A DNA stretch of 64,000 nucleotides from Streptomyces sp. ITFR-16 (lineage in GTDB: Bacteria > Actinomycetota > Actinomycetes > Streptomycetales > Streptomycetaceae), in the NCBI RefSeq assembly GCF_031844705.1, contig NZ_CP134609.1:682001-746000 (forward strand), read 5' to 3'. Of the stretch, positions 1 through 9,882 are shown one piece after another. Made by a program: the position numbers and the translations under genes. The notes beneath the pieces were generated by a model. That model saw nothing but the letters and a program-made list of their open reading frames with translations. It had not been told where the DNA came from and did no database searches. Position 1 is the stretch's first letter; every line of letters starts with the position of its first letter.

Positions 1-95
1 TTCGGCTGAGTCACGCGCCGGGCGCGCAGGGGGTGGACAGGTACCCACCCCCGCACCGGCATCCGCGCCCGCCCGGCTATCCTGGCCGCCACACC

Positions 96-170
96 GGACA
101 CGGGGTGCCCCGCACAGGGGCTGAGATCACACCCGTCGAACCTGAACCAGTTAGCACTGGCGGAGGGATG
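96..170 (+). promoter_or_regulatory. TPP (THI-box) riboswitch
   Basis: The transcript region carries the thiamine pyrophosphate aptamer signature: a GGGGTGCCCC arm, the CTGAGA pyrimidine-sensor segment at 121-126, ACCCGTCGAACCTG, and the pyrophosphate-sensor segment AACCAGTTAGCACTGG before CGGAGGGATG. The GGAGGG at 162-167 is both the 3' strand of the closing helix and the only ribosome binding site for the ATG at 176. Ligand binding should therefore hide the ribosome binding site and block translation of the transporter. Exact aptamer edges are approximate. Confidence 0.93.
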
Positions 171-175
171 TCTTC

Positions 176-1558
176 ATGTCGTTGTCGCATGCCCAGGACG
201 AGCTCGCCGCATTCGGCGGGCGCATGCCCACCGCACCCGGCGATCTGCGCGTCGAGGCACACGGGATAGCCCCCGTCCCCGAGGACCGCCGCTACGGCGG
301 GCCCGGCCGGCTCTTCACCGTCTGGTTCGCGCCCAATCTGACGATGACGGGTGTCTTCACCGGCACCGTCGGCATCGCGCTGGGCCTGGACTTCGCCACC
401 GCGCTGGCCGCCGTCGTGCTCGGGACCCTCGTGGGCGCCGTGCCCACCGCGTATCTGGGCACCTGGGGCAGCCAGACCGGGGCCGGGCAACTCCCCTTGG
501 CCCGGCTGGCGTTCGGCCGGGGTGTCGTCGTGCCCGGGGTGCTGCAGTGGCTGTCCTCCATCGCCTGGGACGCCTTGATCGGGCTGTTCGGCGGGGACGC
601 GCTGGCCCAGCTGTGCGGCTGGCCGTTCTGGCTGGGGGTCCTGGTCATGATGGCTGCCCAGGGAGCGTTGGGCGTCCTGGGGTACGAGGTGATCCACCGG
701 CTCCAGACCGTGATGACGTTCGCCCTGGCCGCCGCCTTCGCCGTGCTCTCCACCAAGCTCCTGCAAGGCGTCCACCCGGCCGCCTCCGGTTCCGTGCACG
801 GCGCGGACCGGGCCGGCGCCGCCGTCCTGACCTGCACCGTCGCGCTGAGCCTGGCGCTGTCCTGGGCGCCGTACGCCAGCGACTTCAGCCGCTATCTGCC
901 GCGCACCGCGTCCCGGCCGCGGATGTTCTGGTGCACGCTGCTGGGCATCAGCACCTCCTTCGTGGCCGTCCAGGCCCTCGGGCTGTGGGGGGCGTCCGTC
1001 TTCACCGACCAGACGGCGCGCGGCATCGACACCCTGCTGGGCGGGGGCGCCCTCGGCGCGTTCGGGCTGCTCGCCGTGGCGCTCGCCGCGCTGTGCAGCA
1101 ACGCCATGAACGACTACAGCGGTTCGCTGGCGCTCCAGACGATGGGTGTCCGGCTGCCGCGACCGGTCGCCGCCGCACTCGCCGCGGCGCTCGGCTTCCC
1201 GCTGGTCCTGTGGATGCACGCGGCCGACACCACGACCCGCTTCCAGAACGTGCTGCTGCTCGTCGGCTACTGGATCCCCGGCTTCGTCGCGATCGTGGCC
1301 GTCGACTGGGCCGTGCGGGCGCGGGCCCGCGGCCACTCCCCCGTCGACCTGGCCACCGAGAGCGCACACCGCCGGCCGTGGTGGCCCGCCCTCACCGCCT
1401 TCGCGGCGGCCTTCGCGGCGGCGGTCCCCTTCATGAGCACCAGCCTGTACGTGGGCCCCGTGGCGCACGCGCTGCACGGCGCCGACCTGGCCTACGGGGT
1501 GGCGTTCCTCGTGGCCCTGACGGTCTACACCCCGCTGCGGCTGCGCCGGAGCCGCTGA
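176..1558 (+). CDS. cytX: NCS1 family transporter, probable thiamine-precursor (HMP) permease
   Basis: A 460-residue polytopic membrane protein of the purine/cytosine permease (NCS1) family, with about twelve hydrophobic segments. It opens with a short cytoplasmic N-terminus (MSLSHAQDEL) and has the typical early segment around FTVWFAPNL. The start is fixed by GGAGGG eight bases upstream, inside the TPP riboswitch. The riboswitch is what assigns the substrate: CytX-type NCS1 proteins under THI boxes are thought to import hydroxymethylpyrimidine or a related thiamine precursor. By sequence alone it could be any nucleobase or allantoin permease. It is a single gene closed by a hairpin terminator, expected to be expressed when TPP is low. 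The gene symbol is an inference from context. Confidence 0.88.
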   Translation: MSLSHAQDELAAFGGRMPTAPGDLRVEAHGIAPVPEDRRYGGPGRLFTVWFAPNLTMTGVFTGTVGIALGLDFATALAAVVLGTLVGAVPTAYLGTWGSQTGAGQLPLARLAFGRGVVVPGVLQWLSSIAWDALIGLFGGDALAQLCGWPFWLGVLVMMAAQGALGVLGYEVIHRLQTVMTFALAAAFAVLSTKLLQGVHPAASGSVHGADRAGAAVLTCTVALSLALSWAPYASDFSRYLPRTASRPRMFWCTLLGISTSFVAVQALGLWGASVFTDQTARGIDTLLGGGALGAFGLLAVALAALCSNAMNDYSGSLALQTMGVRLPRPVAAALAAALGFPLVLWMHAADTTTRFQNVLLLVGYWIPGFVAIVAVDWAVRARARGHSPVDLATESAHRRPWWPALTAFAAAFAAAVPFMSTSLYVGPVAHALHGADLAYGVAFLVALTVYTPLRLRRSR

Positions 1559-1572
1559 GGCGGAGAACGGCC

Positions 1573-1608
1573 GAGGGGCCGTACCGGATCTCTCCGGCAC
1601 GGCCCCTC
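1573..1608 (+). terminator. Hairpin terminator of the riboswitch-controlled transporter
   Basis: A 16-bp stem with one mismatch (GAGGGGCCGT...ACGGCCCCTC) closes on a TCTC loop just after the transporter stop codon. There is no T-tract, as is common for actinobacterial terminators. It also separates the transporter from the tRNA on the other strand. Confidence 0.75.
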
Positions 1609-1627
1609 GACGAACGACTCTCACGAG

Positions 1628-1701
<74 letters not shown>

Positions 1702-1751
1702 CTGCGATTCCTCCCGGTCGTGCCGGGCGGCTGCGCAGGACAAACATTACC

Positions 1752-4382
1752 TCACTCGGTGGACCGGATCGACGCGCGTGCCTGCTGGGCGCGGGCGGCC
1801 AGGGATTCGGCGCCGCAGGCCGTGGCCAGTTTGTGGGCCCGGGCCAGCTCCCGGGGCGAGCGGGTCGCGATGCCGTAGTCGACCAGGGCCTGGGCGTACT
1901 CGTACTGCGAGGGCGACGCCTCCAGGTGGCGGACCGCCTCGCCCAGCAGGTGCACGGCCTCCTCCGGGCGGGCGAAGAGGGAGACACAGCGCAGGGCCTC
2001 CCCGATGGCCGTGTCCGTGCCGAACCGTTCGGCGTGCACCCGGGCGGAGTTGGCGAGCTGGGCGGCACGGCCCGGGTCCTCGTCCGCCAGGGCGCGAGCC
2101 AGGTCACCGGCCCAGGGTCCCCAGACGCCGTTGAACCTGCCGCGCGGTTCGAGGGACTGGCCCGCCGCCTCCAGCTCGGTGACGGCCTCCTTCGTACGGC
2201 CTTCGGCGAGCAGCAGGCGGCCCCGGACGCACGGGCCGTCGGGCAGCACCATGGCGCTCGGGTAGGGCAGTCCGAAGTGGTAGTCGTCGGCGACCTTGCG
2301 GGCCTCGCTGACCCGGCCGCGCGCCAGCAGGGTGTCGATGAGCAGACAGGCGGCGTCCCAGTGGACGGGCAGGCCGCTGCCGACACGGTCGGCGAGGCGC
2401 AGTCCCTCGCGCAGGAAGCCCTCCGCCTCGGCGAGCCGGCCGCGACGGCGGTAGACCAGACCGAGGAGGGTGTGGGCGAACGCCAGGTGGGCGCCGCTCC
2501 AGCCGGAGATCTCGAAGGCGCGCACCGCCTCGCCGAACAGCTCCTCGGCGCGGTCGAGTTGGTCGATGAAGGCGTAGGTGATGCCGAGCGTGGCCGGGAG
2601 TTCGAAGCCCCACTCGGTGTCGGTCCAGCCGAGTCCGCGCGCCGGGTGGCCGTTGACCAGGGCGCGTTCGCAGAGTTCCACGATGAGCTGGGCGTTCTCG
2701 CCGCGCAGCATGGCGTCGAAGGCGCGCAGGGTGAGCAGCGCCCGTTCGGCGTTGTCCCGGCCGGTGAGATGGTCGGCGTTGGCGGCGAGCCTGCGGGAGC
2801 GGCCCGGCCCGTCCTCCTCGGTGGCCTGCGTGCCCTCCCAGAGGAAGTGGGCGGCCTGGAGCCGCATCAGGCCGGGGCCGGGCGCGGTCCGCTCGGCCTC
2901 GGCGGCAAGGGCGAGCGCCGCCTCCTTCAGCTGGTTGTTGTGCGACAGCGCGGCGGCCAGCCGGTAGGTGGCGTCGACCCGCAGGTCGTCGGCGAGCCCC
3001 GGCATGTCGAGCGCGGCCCGCAGATGCTGGACGGTGGTGGGCGGGTCGCTGAGCAGCGTGGCGCAGCCCAGTTCGTACAGCAGGGTGGCGCGCATGTCGT
3101 GGCGGGGCGGCTCCTGGAGCGCCCGTTCCAGACAGCGGCGGGCGGCCTCGGGCGCGCCGACCGCGAGGTGCTGGCTGGCGGCCGCCCTGAGCTGTTCGAC
3201 CAGTTCCTGGTCGTCGTCCGGGTGGACTTCGAGCAGGTGCCGGGAGGCCGCGGCGGGGCCGAGCCCGGCCCGGGTGATCGCCCAGGCCGCCCTGCCGTGC
3301 ATGGCGGTCCGGGTGGCCGGCGGGATGGAGCGGTAGACGGCGGTGGCGATCAGCGGGTGCACGAACTCCAGCGGGTCGAATCCGCTGACGATACGGGCCT
3401 CGCGCAGCCGGGCGGTGCAGTCCGCCGCTTCGGCCGGGCTCATCCCGGCGAGGGTGGCGGCGAGTTCCTGGGAGATGTCGGTGCCGAGGACGGCGGCCGC
3501 CCAGGCGAACCGGTTGGCGTTCTTACCCAGCCGTTCGAGGCGGGCGACGAGGCCGCTGCCCCGGGCCGAGGCGCCGAGTTCGCGCAGGAGCCCGGCGGAC
3601 TCCTCCAGCGGGGCCAGTTCGCGGTCCTGGACCTTGGCGACGAGTTCGACCGCCTCGTACGGGTTGCCGCCGGTGACGGCCCAGACCTCGCGGCAGAACG
3701 GGTCGTCGGCGTGGTCGCCGAGGGTCGCGCGGACCAGCTCGGCGGTGGCGTCCGGGGTGAGCGCCCGCAGGGCGACACGGACCTGTGCCGGATGGTCGCC
3801 CGCCGGACGCCCGGCCTCCCGGGCCGCGAGCTCCTCAGGGCGGTGGGCCTGGACGACCAGGACCTTCAGTTCACCGAGCCGGGCGGTGAACGAGGCGAGC
3901 CAGGCGAGGGATTCGCCGTCCGCCCAGTGGGCGTCGTCGATGATGAGCAGCAGCGGGCGGTGGCTCAGCCGGGAGGCGAGCCGCGAGACGACGTAGTCGA
4001 GGCCGTCGCGCACACCTTGCGGATCGGGCTGGGGTCCGGTGGGCTCGGCCAGTCCGAGGGCGGGCGCGGCGATCTCGTACCAGGCCCCGAACAGGGCCCT
4101 GACGTCGTCCTCGGGGAGCTGGACCAGGGCGGGCTGGAGCAGCTGGCGTACGACGTGGAACGGCACGGAGGTGACGGTCTCGCCGCCGCGTGCGGACCAG
4201 ATGGTGCAGCGGTCCTCCGCCAGGGCACGGATCTCGGCCAGGAGGGCGGTCTTGCCGATGCCCGCCTCGCCGCTGTAGATCAGCAGCCCGCCGGCGGCCT
4301 GCGCACCGCACAGTGCGTCAACGGCTTGTACGGCAGCGGCGAGTTCCGGTTCGCGCTCGTAAAGCGGCCGGGACGGCTTCAT
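1752..4382 (-). CDS. STAND/LuxR-LAL-type ATPase with TPR-like repeats, no HTH
   Basis: An 876-residue protein whose N-terminal third is an AAA_16/STAND ATPase as in LAL (large LuxR) regulators. Walker A is GEAGIGKT at residues 38-45 and Walker B is LLLIIDDAHWAD at 144-155. The rest is all-helical with TPR-like Ala/Leu/Glu pairs (AEELFGEAVRAFE, AEAEGFLREGLRLAD), the usual ligand- or partner-sensing array. LAL proteins normally end with a LuxR helix-turn-helix of about 60 residues. This one stops at ASIRSTE with no such domain, and only about 50 bp separate the stop from the tRNA. It cannot bind DNA as LAL proteins do and may act as a signalling ATPase through protein contacts, or be an ancient truncation. 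The reading frame is intact. Confidence 0.85.
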   Translation of the reverse strand: MKPSRPLYEREPELAAAVQAVDALCGAQAAGGLLIYSGEAGIGKTALLAEIRALAEDRCTIWSARGGETVTSVPFHVVRQLLQPALVQLPEDDVRALFGAWYEIAAPALGLAEPTGPQPDPQGVRDGLDYVVSRLASRLSHRPLLLIIDDAHWADGESLAWLASFTARLGELKVLVVQAHRPEELAAREAGRPAGDHPAQVRVALRALTPDATAELVRATLGDHADDPFCREVWAVTGGNPYEAVELVAKVQDRELAPLEESAGLLRELGASARGSGLVARLERLGKNANRFAWAAAVLGTDISQELAATLAGMSPAEAADCTARLREARIVSGFDPLEFVHPLIATAVYRSIPPATRTAMHGRAAWAITRAGLGPAAASRHLLEVHPDDDQELVEQLRAAASQHLAVGAPEAARRCLERALQEPPRHDMRATLLYELGCATLLSDPPTTVQHLRAALDMPGLADDLRVDATYRLAAALSHNNQLKEAALALAAEAERTAPGPGLMRLQAAHFLWEGTQATEEDGPGRSRRLAANADHLTGRDNAERALLTLRAFDAMLRGENAQLIVELCERALVNGHPARGLGWTDTEWGFELPATLGITYAFIDQLDRAEELFGEAVRAFEISGWSGAHLAFAHTLLGLVYRRRGRLAEAEGFLREGLRLADRVGSGLPVHWDAACLLIDTLLARGRVSEARKVADDYHFGLPYPSAMVLPDGPCVRGRLLLAEGRTKEAVTELEAAGQSLEPRGRFNGVWGPWAGDLARALADEDPGRAAQLANSARVHAERFGTDTAIGEALRCVSLFARPEEAVHLLGEAVRHLEASPSQYEYAQALVDYGIATRSPRELARAHKLATACGAESLAARAQQARASIRSTE

Positions 4383-4491
4383 GCCTGCTCTCCCCCAACG
4401 TCGTGACCATGACTGTCGAGCCTAGTCGTGCGCGGGGGCCCACCGACAGTGGTTCAACCAGTTCGCCGCAGGTGCGGGGCACAATCGAGGG

Positions 4492-4974
4492 GTGGACGAG
4501 ACACGCAGGGACCGCGACATCGAGGGCAGGGCGCACAACGCGCGCCCCCGTGACGGGCTGGGGCGCCCCCTGCCGTACGGGGCCGAGGGGGTGGAGCGCC
4601 AGCCCGAGGGCGTGGTGCGCACGCCGGAGGGGACCGTGCGGGAGGCGCAGCGGCTGCTGGACGCCGGGATGCCGTTCCACGCCCACGAGGTCTTCGAGGA
4701 CGCCTGGAAGTCGGGCCCCGACGGGGAGCGGGAGCTGTGGCGGGGGCTGGCGCAGCTGGCCGTCGGGCTGACCCATTCCGCGCGGGGCAACGCGACGGGC
4801 GGGGCGCGGCTGCTGCGGCGCGGGGCGGCGGCGCTTGAGGCGTTCACGGCCGCTCGTCCGCACGGGATGGACGTGGCGGCACTGACCGGCTGGGCGCGGG
4901 AGCTGGCGGTGCGGGTGGAGCGGGCGGAGGGCGGACCCGTCGACGCGGCGCGGGAGGCGCCCCGGCTGCGTTAG
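4492..4974 (+). CDS. DUF309 family protein
   Basis: A 160-residue soluble protein. The conserved DUF309 core begins near residue 62 with FHAHEVFEDAWK and continues through the helical segment ELWRGLAQLAVGLTHSARGN. The first 50 residues are charged and of low complexity. DUF309 proteins are small helical proteins whose buried His/Glu residues suggest a metal or small-ligand site, but their role is unknown. It stands alone, divergent from the STAND ATPase gene with about 110 bp between them. Confidence 0.85.
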   Translation: MDETRRDRDIEGRAHNARPRDGLGRPLPYGAEGVERQPEGVVRTPEGTVREAQRLLDAGMPFHAHEVFEDAWKSGPDGERELWRGLAQLAVGLTHSARGNATGGARLLRRGAAALEAFTAARPHGMDVAALTGWARELAVRVERAEGGPVDAAREAPRLR

Positions 4975-5077
4975 CCGCGCGGGTGCGGGAGGGCTGGGCG
5001 GCGGACTCCGGTGGCTTTGCCGTTCGTTGGCACGGAGCGGTGAACAGGGCCGCCCGGAGCCATTACGATCCGGCGTC

Positions 5078-5419
5078 ATGAGCACTTCTGACCAGGACCG
5101 GACCGTGGACGTACCGATAGCCGGGAGCGACAGCGAAGCCGAGCACGCGGTCACCGAGGACCGCAGGCTGACGCCGCGCCAGGCGAGACGGCTGCGCATC
5201 GTCCTGTCCTCGGTCGGTATGGCCGCGATGGCGGTCGTCCTCGGTCTGCGGATCGCGAGCCGCTCCTCGGTACTGGTGGTCGGGGTGTACGGGCTGGCGC
5301 TGATCCTGTGCGGCATCGTGATCGAGCTGAGCCGCAACGGCCGTACGCGGCTGGGGAGCTGGCTGCTGGGCATCGGGCTGCTGGCCGCCGTCGGCTCGGA
5401 CTGGCTGCTGATTCCCTGA
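5078..5419 (+). CDS. Small two-helix membrane protein of unknown function
   Basis: A 113-residue protein with an acidic N-terminus of about 45 residues (STSDQDRTVDV), a basic patch (RQARRLRI), then three hydrophobic stretches (SSVGMAAMAVVLGL, SVLVVGVYGLALILCGIVI, GSWLLGIGLLAAVGSDWLLI). The ATG at 5078 is preferred to the in-frame TTG at 5027, which would add a poorly conserved-looking arginine-rich leader. I recognise no family. The composition suggests an inner-membrane protein with its acidic tail in the cytoplasm. It is convergent with the FAD oxidoreductase gene, with 15 bp between the stops. Confidence 0.7.
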   Translation: MSTSDQDRTVDVPIAGSDSEAEHAVTEDRRLTPRQARRLRIVLSSVGMAAMAVVLGLRIASRSSVLVVGVYGLALILCGIVIELSRNGRTRLGSWLLGIGLLAAVGSDWLLIP

Positions 5420-5434
5420 GCGCGGCGGGCGCGG

Positions 5435-6661
5435 TCAGCCGACCGTGATCTGCACCGTGCCGCCTTGCCGGTCGGCCCGGACCAGCCAGCCGGCGGGCAG
5501 GCGGAAGGAGCTGCCAGGGCGCAGGGTCCGCGGCAGGCGCCCCCGGTGCAGCACCGCCCCGTCCTGGCGGACGACGAGCAGCGGGGCGGTCAGCCGTCGG
5601 CCGGTGCGCAGGGTGAGACGGCCGGGCAGCGGCTCGCCGTCCGGCCCGACGAGGTTGGGCGCGACCCATTGCAGCGGCTCCGTGACGGCGAGCGCCGGGC
5701 GCCCGGCGGGCCAGGCTCCGGTGGTCAGATGACGCAGGACGGGGGCGGTGACGGCCCGCCCCTCGGCGGTCGCGGTCTCCGCGCTCTCCCCGCCGTGCAG
5801 CAGGCTCCCGACGGCGAAGACCCCGTTCGCGCCGGTGCGGTACGCGGCGTCGTGGGCGGGGCCCCGGGTGCCGGGGTCCAGGACCACCCCGCCGCGCCTG
5901 GCCAGTTCGTGGTCGGGGATCCAGTCGCCGGTGAACACCACGGTGTCGCAGGGCAGGGTCGTGGTACGGCCGTCCTCATGGCGTACCGCGACCCCGGTGA
6001 GCCGTGGGCGGCCGGTCAGGGCCGTGACGGTGGTGCGGGTGAGCAGTGGCGCCCGGTCGCGTGGGCGCAGCGCGGCGCACGGCTCCGGCGGCAGGCCGGT
6101 GATCCGGGCGACGACCCGGACCCCGGCGGTGCGCAGGGTCTCGGCGGCGGCCAGGGAGACCGGCTCGTCGCCGACGATCACCGCGCGGGTGCCGATGTGC
6201 TGGTGGTGGAGGTGGACGGCCTGCTGGAGTTCGCCGGTGGTGTAGACGCCCGCCGGGCGGGTGCCGGGGACGAGCCGGGCGCTGCGGGGGCGTTCGCGGG
6301 CCCCGGTGGCGAGGACGACGGCGCGGGCGGTGATCCGTTCGAGTCCGTCCGGTCCTGTGGTGTCGAGCGTGCGGGGTCCGGCCCAGCCGGTGGCGGTGAT
6401 GCCGGTGCGCAGGGTGGCGCCGGCGGCTTCGGCGGCGGCCGCGCAGCGCCGGGCGTACGCGGGGCCGGTCAGGCCGCCGGTCGTGCGGCGGGTGCCGAAT
6501 CCGTCGTGGTGGCAGTGGCGCGGGATGCCGCCGGGGTCCCGGTCGCGTTCCAGGACCTCGACCCGGCGGACGCCGGAGGCGGCGAGTCCGGCAGCGGCGC
6601 CGAGTCCGGCCGGGCCCGCTCCGACGACCAGGACGTCCACGGTCCGTTCGCGGCGGGTCAT
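5435..6661 (-). CDS. FAD/NAD-dependent oxidoreductase, GlpB-like subunit
   Basis: A 408-residue flavoprotein of the pyridine-nucleotide-disulfide oxidoreductase fold. The FAD-binding GAGPAG is at residues 14-19, a second ATG motif (VVLATGARERPR) sits near 110-125, and the NAD-domain strand TRAVIVGDEPVSLAAAE follows near 155. A C-terminal extension of about 85 residues looks like a beta-rich cap. There is no CxxC redox pair, so it is not a disulfide reductase. Its start codon overlaps the stop of the upstream BFD-domain partner (ATGA), implying equimolar subunits. Similar COG0579/COG0446 pairs beside glycerol kinase occur in other bacteria. I infer that it passes electrons from the partner flavoprotein to NAD or another carrier. 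The DUF1667 third subunit found in some of those clusters is absent here. Confidence 0.85.
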   Translation of the reverse strand: MTRRERTVDVLVVGAGPAGLGAAAGLAASGVRRVEVLERDRDPGGIPRHCHHDGFGTRRTTGGLTGPAYARRCAAAAEAAGATLRTGITATGWAGPRTLDTTGPDGLERITARAVVLATGARERPRSARLVPGTRPAGVYTTGELQQAVHLHHQHIGTRAVIVGDEPVSLAAAETLRTAGVRVVARITGLPPEPCAALRPRDRAPLLTRTTVTALTGRPRLTGVAVRHEDGRTTTLPCDTVVFTGDWIPDHELARRGGVVLDPGTRGPAHDAAYRTGANGVFAVGSLLHGGESAETATAEGRAVTAPVLRHLTTGAWPAGRPALAVTEPLQWVAPNLVGPDGEPLPGRLTLRTGRRLTAPLLVVRQDGAVLHRGRLPRTLRPGSSFRLPAGWLVRADRQGGTVQITVG

Positions 6662-8070
6662 GGCCGGGCCTCCTCGACGCGTGCGCGGATCGCGGCCCCG
6701 CAGTGGAAGCCCTGGCAGCGGCCGTTCCCGGCCCGGGTCCTGCGGGCGAGTCCTCCGGCGGTCGCCGGGGGCAGGGTGGAGTGCAGCGCGTCGCGGATCT
6801 CCCCGGCGGTGACGCGTTCGCAGTGGCAGACCACGGTGCCGTAGGCGGGGTCGCGGGCGATGAGGTCGGCGCGCAGGTAGGGGCGGTCGTCGCGTTCGCC
6901 GAGGGAGGGCATGGTGAGGGGCGGGAGTTCGGCGGGCTCCCCCGGGTCGAGGCCGGCCCGGGGCAGGAGCGAGGTCACATGGGCGGCGATGGCCATGGAG
7001 GCGGTCAGCCCGGTGGAGCGGATGCCGCCGACGGCGATGTAGCGCTGCTCGGGAACGGCTCTGATGCGGTAGTCCTCGTGGCCGGTGGCGGCGCGCAGTC
7101 CCGCGTACACGGCGGTGACCTCCTCGTCGAGGAGCCGGGGCAGGATGCGGCGGCCCTTCTCCCGCAGCAGCGCGAGCCCTTCGGCGGTGGACCCGGTGGC
7201 CGTCTTGTCGTCGAGTTCCTCGGCGGTGGGGCCGAGCAGGACGTTGCCGAAGACGGTCGGGGCGACCAGGACGCCCTTGCCGGCGGCGGTGGGCACGGGG
7301 AGCAGGATGTGGCGGACGAGGTCCCGGGCGAGTTTGTCGAAGACGATGAGCTGGCCCCGGCGCGGGGTGACGGTGAAGGTGTCGTGGCCCAGCTTCCGGT
7401 CGATCTCGTCGGCGTGCAGCCCGGCGGCGTTGATCAGCAGGCGGGCCCGCAGCGGGCCGCGACCGGTGGTGAGGGTGTGGACGCCGTCGTCGTACGCGAG
7501 GTGCCGGACGGGGCAGTCCAGATGCAGGTGGACGCCCGCGCGGACCGCCTGGGTGGCGAAGGCGAGCGGGGGGGTCCAGGGGCAGACGACCGCCTCGTCG
7601 GGGATCTCCAGGGCGCCGAGAGCGCCGGGCCCGAGGTGCGGTTCGCGCGCAGCGGTCTCCTGGGCGTCGAGCAGCCGGGCCGCGTGGTAGCCGTTGCGCT
7701 CCGCCTTGGCCAGCAGGGCGGGGAGGGCGGCGAGTTGTTCCTCGTCCCAGGCGACGAGAAGGGCGCCGACGCGCTCCACGGGAATGCCGGTCCCGGCGGC
7801 GTACGCGGTCAGCCGCCGCTGTCCCTCTCGCACGAGGCGGGCCTCCAGGGAGCCGGGCACGGCGTCGAACCCTGTGTGCAGGATCGCGGTGTTGGCCTTG
7901 GAGGTGCCGTTGCCGATGTCGTCGGATGCCTCGACCAGCGCGGTCCGCAGCCGGTGGCGGGCCAGCTCGCGTGCGATGGCGGTGCCGACGACGCCCGCGC
8001 CGACGACCGCGACGTCGTACGGCGGGCCGCCGGGCAGCGGGTCCCCGGCCCGGGTGACGGTGGGGTTCAC
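6658..8070 (-). CDS. GlpA-like FAD dehydrogenase with C-terminal BFD [2Fe-2S] domain
   Basis: A 470-residue protein with a DAO-type FAD fold (GAGVVG at residues 24-29, then an ED-like strand ending LVEASDDIG). A BFD-like [2Fe-2S] domain occupies roughly residues 400-465, with cysteine pairs VVCHCERV and GRCQGFHC. This matches the GlpA/COG0579 architecture used by anaerobic-type glycerol-3-phosphate dehydrogenases and L-2-hydroxyglutarate oxidase-like enzymes. It is the middle gene of the kinase-GlpA-GlpB-like operon, 22 bp after the kinase and overlapping the next gene. The likely substrate is the phosphorylated polyol made by the kinase, with glycerol 3-phosphate the simplest choice. The presence of a [2Fe-2S] centre is read from the four cysteines. 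Confidence 0.88.
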   Translation of the reverse strand: MNPTVTRAGDPLPGGPPYDVAVVGAGVVGTAIARELARHRLRTALVEASDDIGNGTSKANTAILHTGFDAVPGSLEARLVREGQRRLTAYAAGTGIPVERVGALLVAWDEEQLAALPALLAKAERNGYHAARLLDAQETAAREPHLGPGALGALEIPDEAVVCPWTPPLAFATQAVRAGVHLHLDCPVRHLAYDDGVHTLTTGRGPLRARLLINAAGLHADEIDRKLGHDTFTVTPRRGQLIVFDKLARDLVRHILLPVPTAAGKGVLVAPTVFGNVLLGPTAEELDDKTATGSTAEGLALLREKGRRILPRLLDEEVTAVYAGLRAATGHEDYRIRAVPEQRYIAVGGIRSTGLTASMAIAAHVTSLLPRAGLDPGEPAELPPLTMPSLGERDDRPYLRADLIARDPAYGTVVCHCERVTAGEIRDALHSTLPPATAGGLARRTRAGNGRCQGFHCGAAIRARVEEARP

Positions 8071-8092
8071 CGGGCCGCCCGGCCGGCCGGGC

Positions 8093-9526
<1,434 letters not shown>

Positions 9527-9882
9527 CGGTTCTCCAGCGGTACGCGGCCCGGGGGCCTGAACGGAATCATGATCTTCGGTCGCGGAGACCCAGGGTGGTG
9601 CAGCCCAGCGGCTGCGTCAAGCGGGTCCGTCCCGGATGCCCGGAACCGTACGGGGATTCCCAACACCTGTTCAGGACAAGTGACTTGATTAAGATCCATG
9701 ATTCGTTCGGGAGTTCCCCGCAAAGGGCTCTACACTCACCGCCGGGCAACAAGCGGACTCTTTAAGGTCGTTCGTATTTCAACTTAAAGCAGTTCGCATT
9801 TCAACAGCTACTCCACCCCCCATGTCTCCCACCCCCCGTCCCTGAGGATCGATGAAATCAGCACCCCGCCCCGAGTCCGTCC
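9527..9882. other. Divergent intergenic region between the kinase operon and an unknown gene
   Basis: A 356-bp stretch without a credible gene, and more AT-rich than its surroundings in its second half. It holds the tandem 22-bp repeat at 9762-9805 listed separately. Short reading frames here lack coding bias. The promoters for both flanking genes must lie here, but I cannot place -35 and -10 boxes with confidence. Confidence 0.7.
9762..9805. repeat. Tandem 22-bp direct repeat, candidate operator
   Basis: Two abutting 22-bp units, 9762-9783 and 9784-9805, match at 18 of 22 positions. Both start TTAA and both end in ATTTCAAC after GTTCG. A 22-bp period is about two helical turns, so proteins bound to each unit would sit on the same DNA face. 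This is typical of a regulator binding cooperatively. No regulator gene lies in this operon, so the binding protein is unknown. Confidence 0.6.

Noticed and set aside
77..1624. Long antisense open frame (515 codons) over the cytX-like gene
   Set aside because: Open only because GC-rich third positions of the real gene suppress stops. The protein is Gly/Arg/Gln-rich with no fold-like pattern, and the riboswitch and ribosome binding site support the plus-strand gene.
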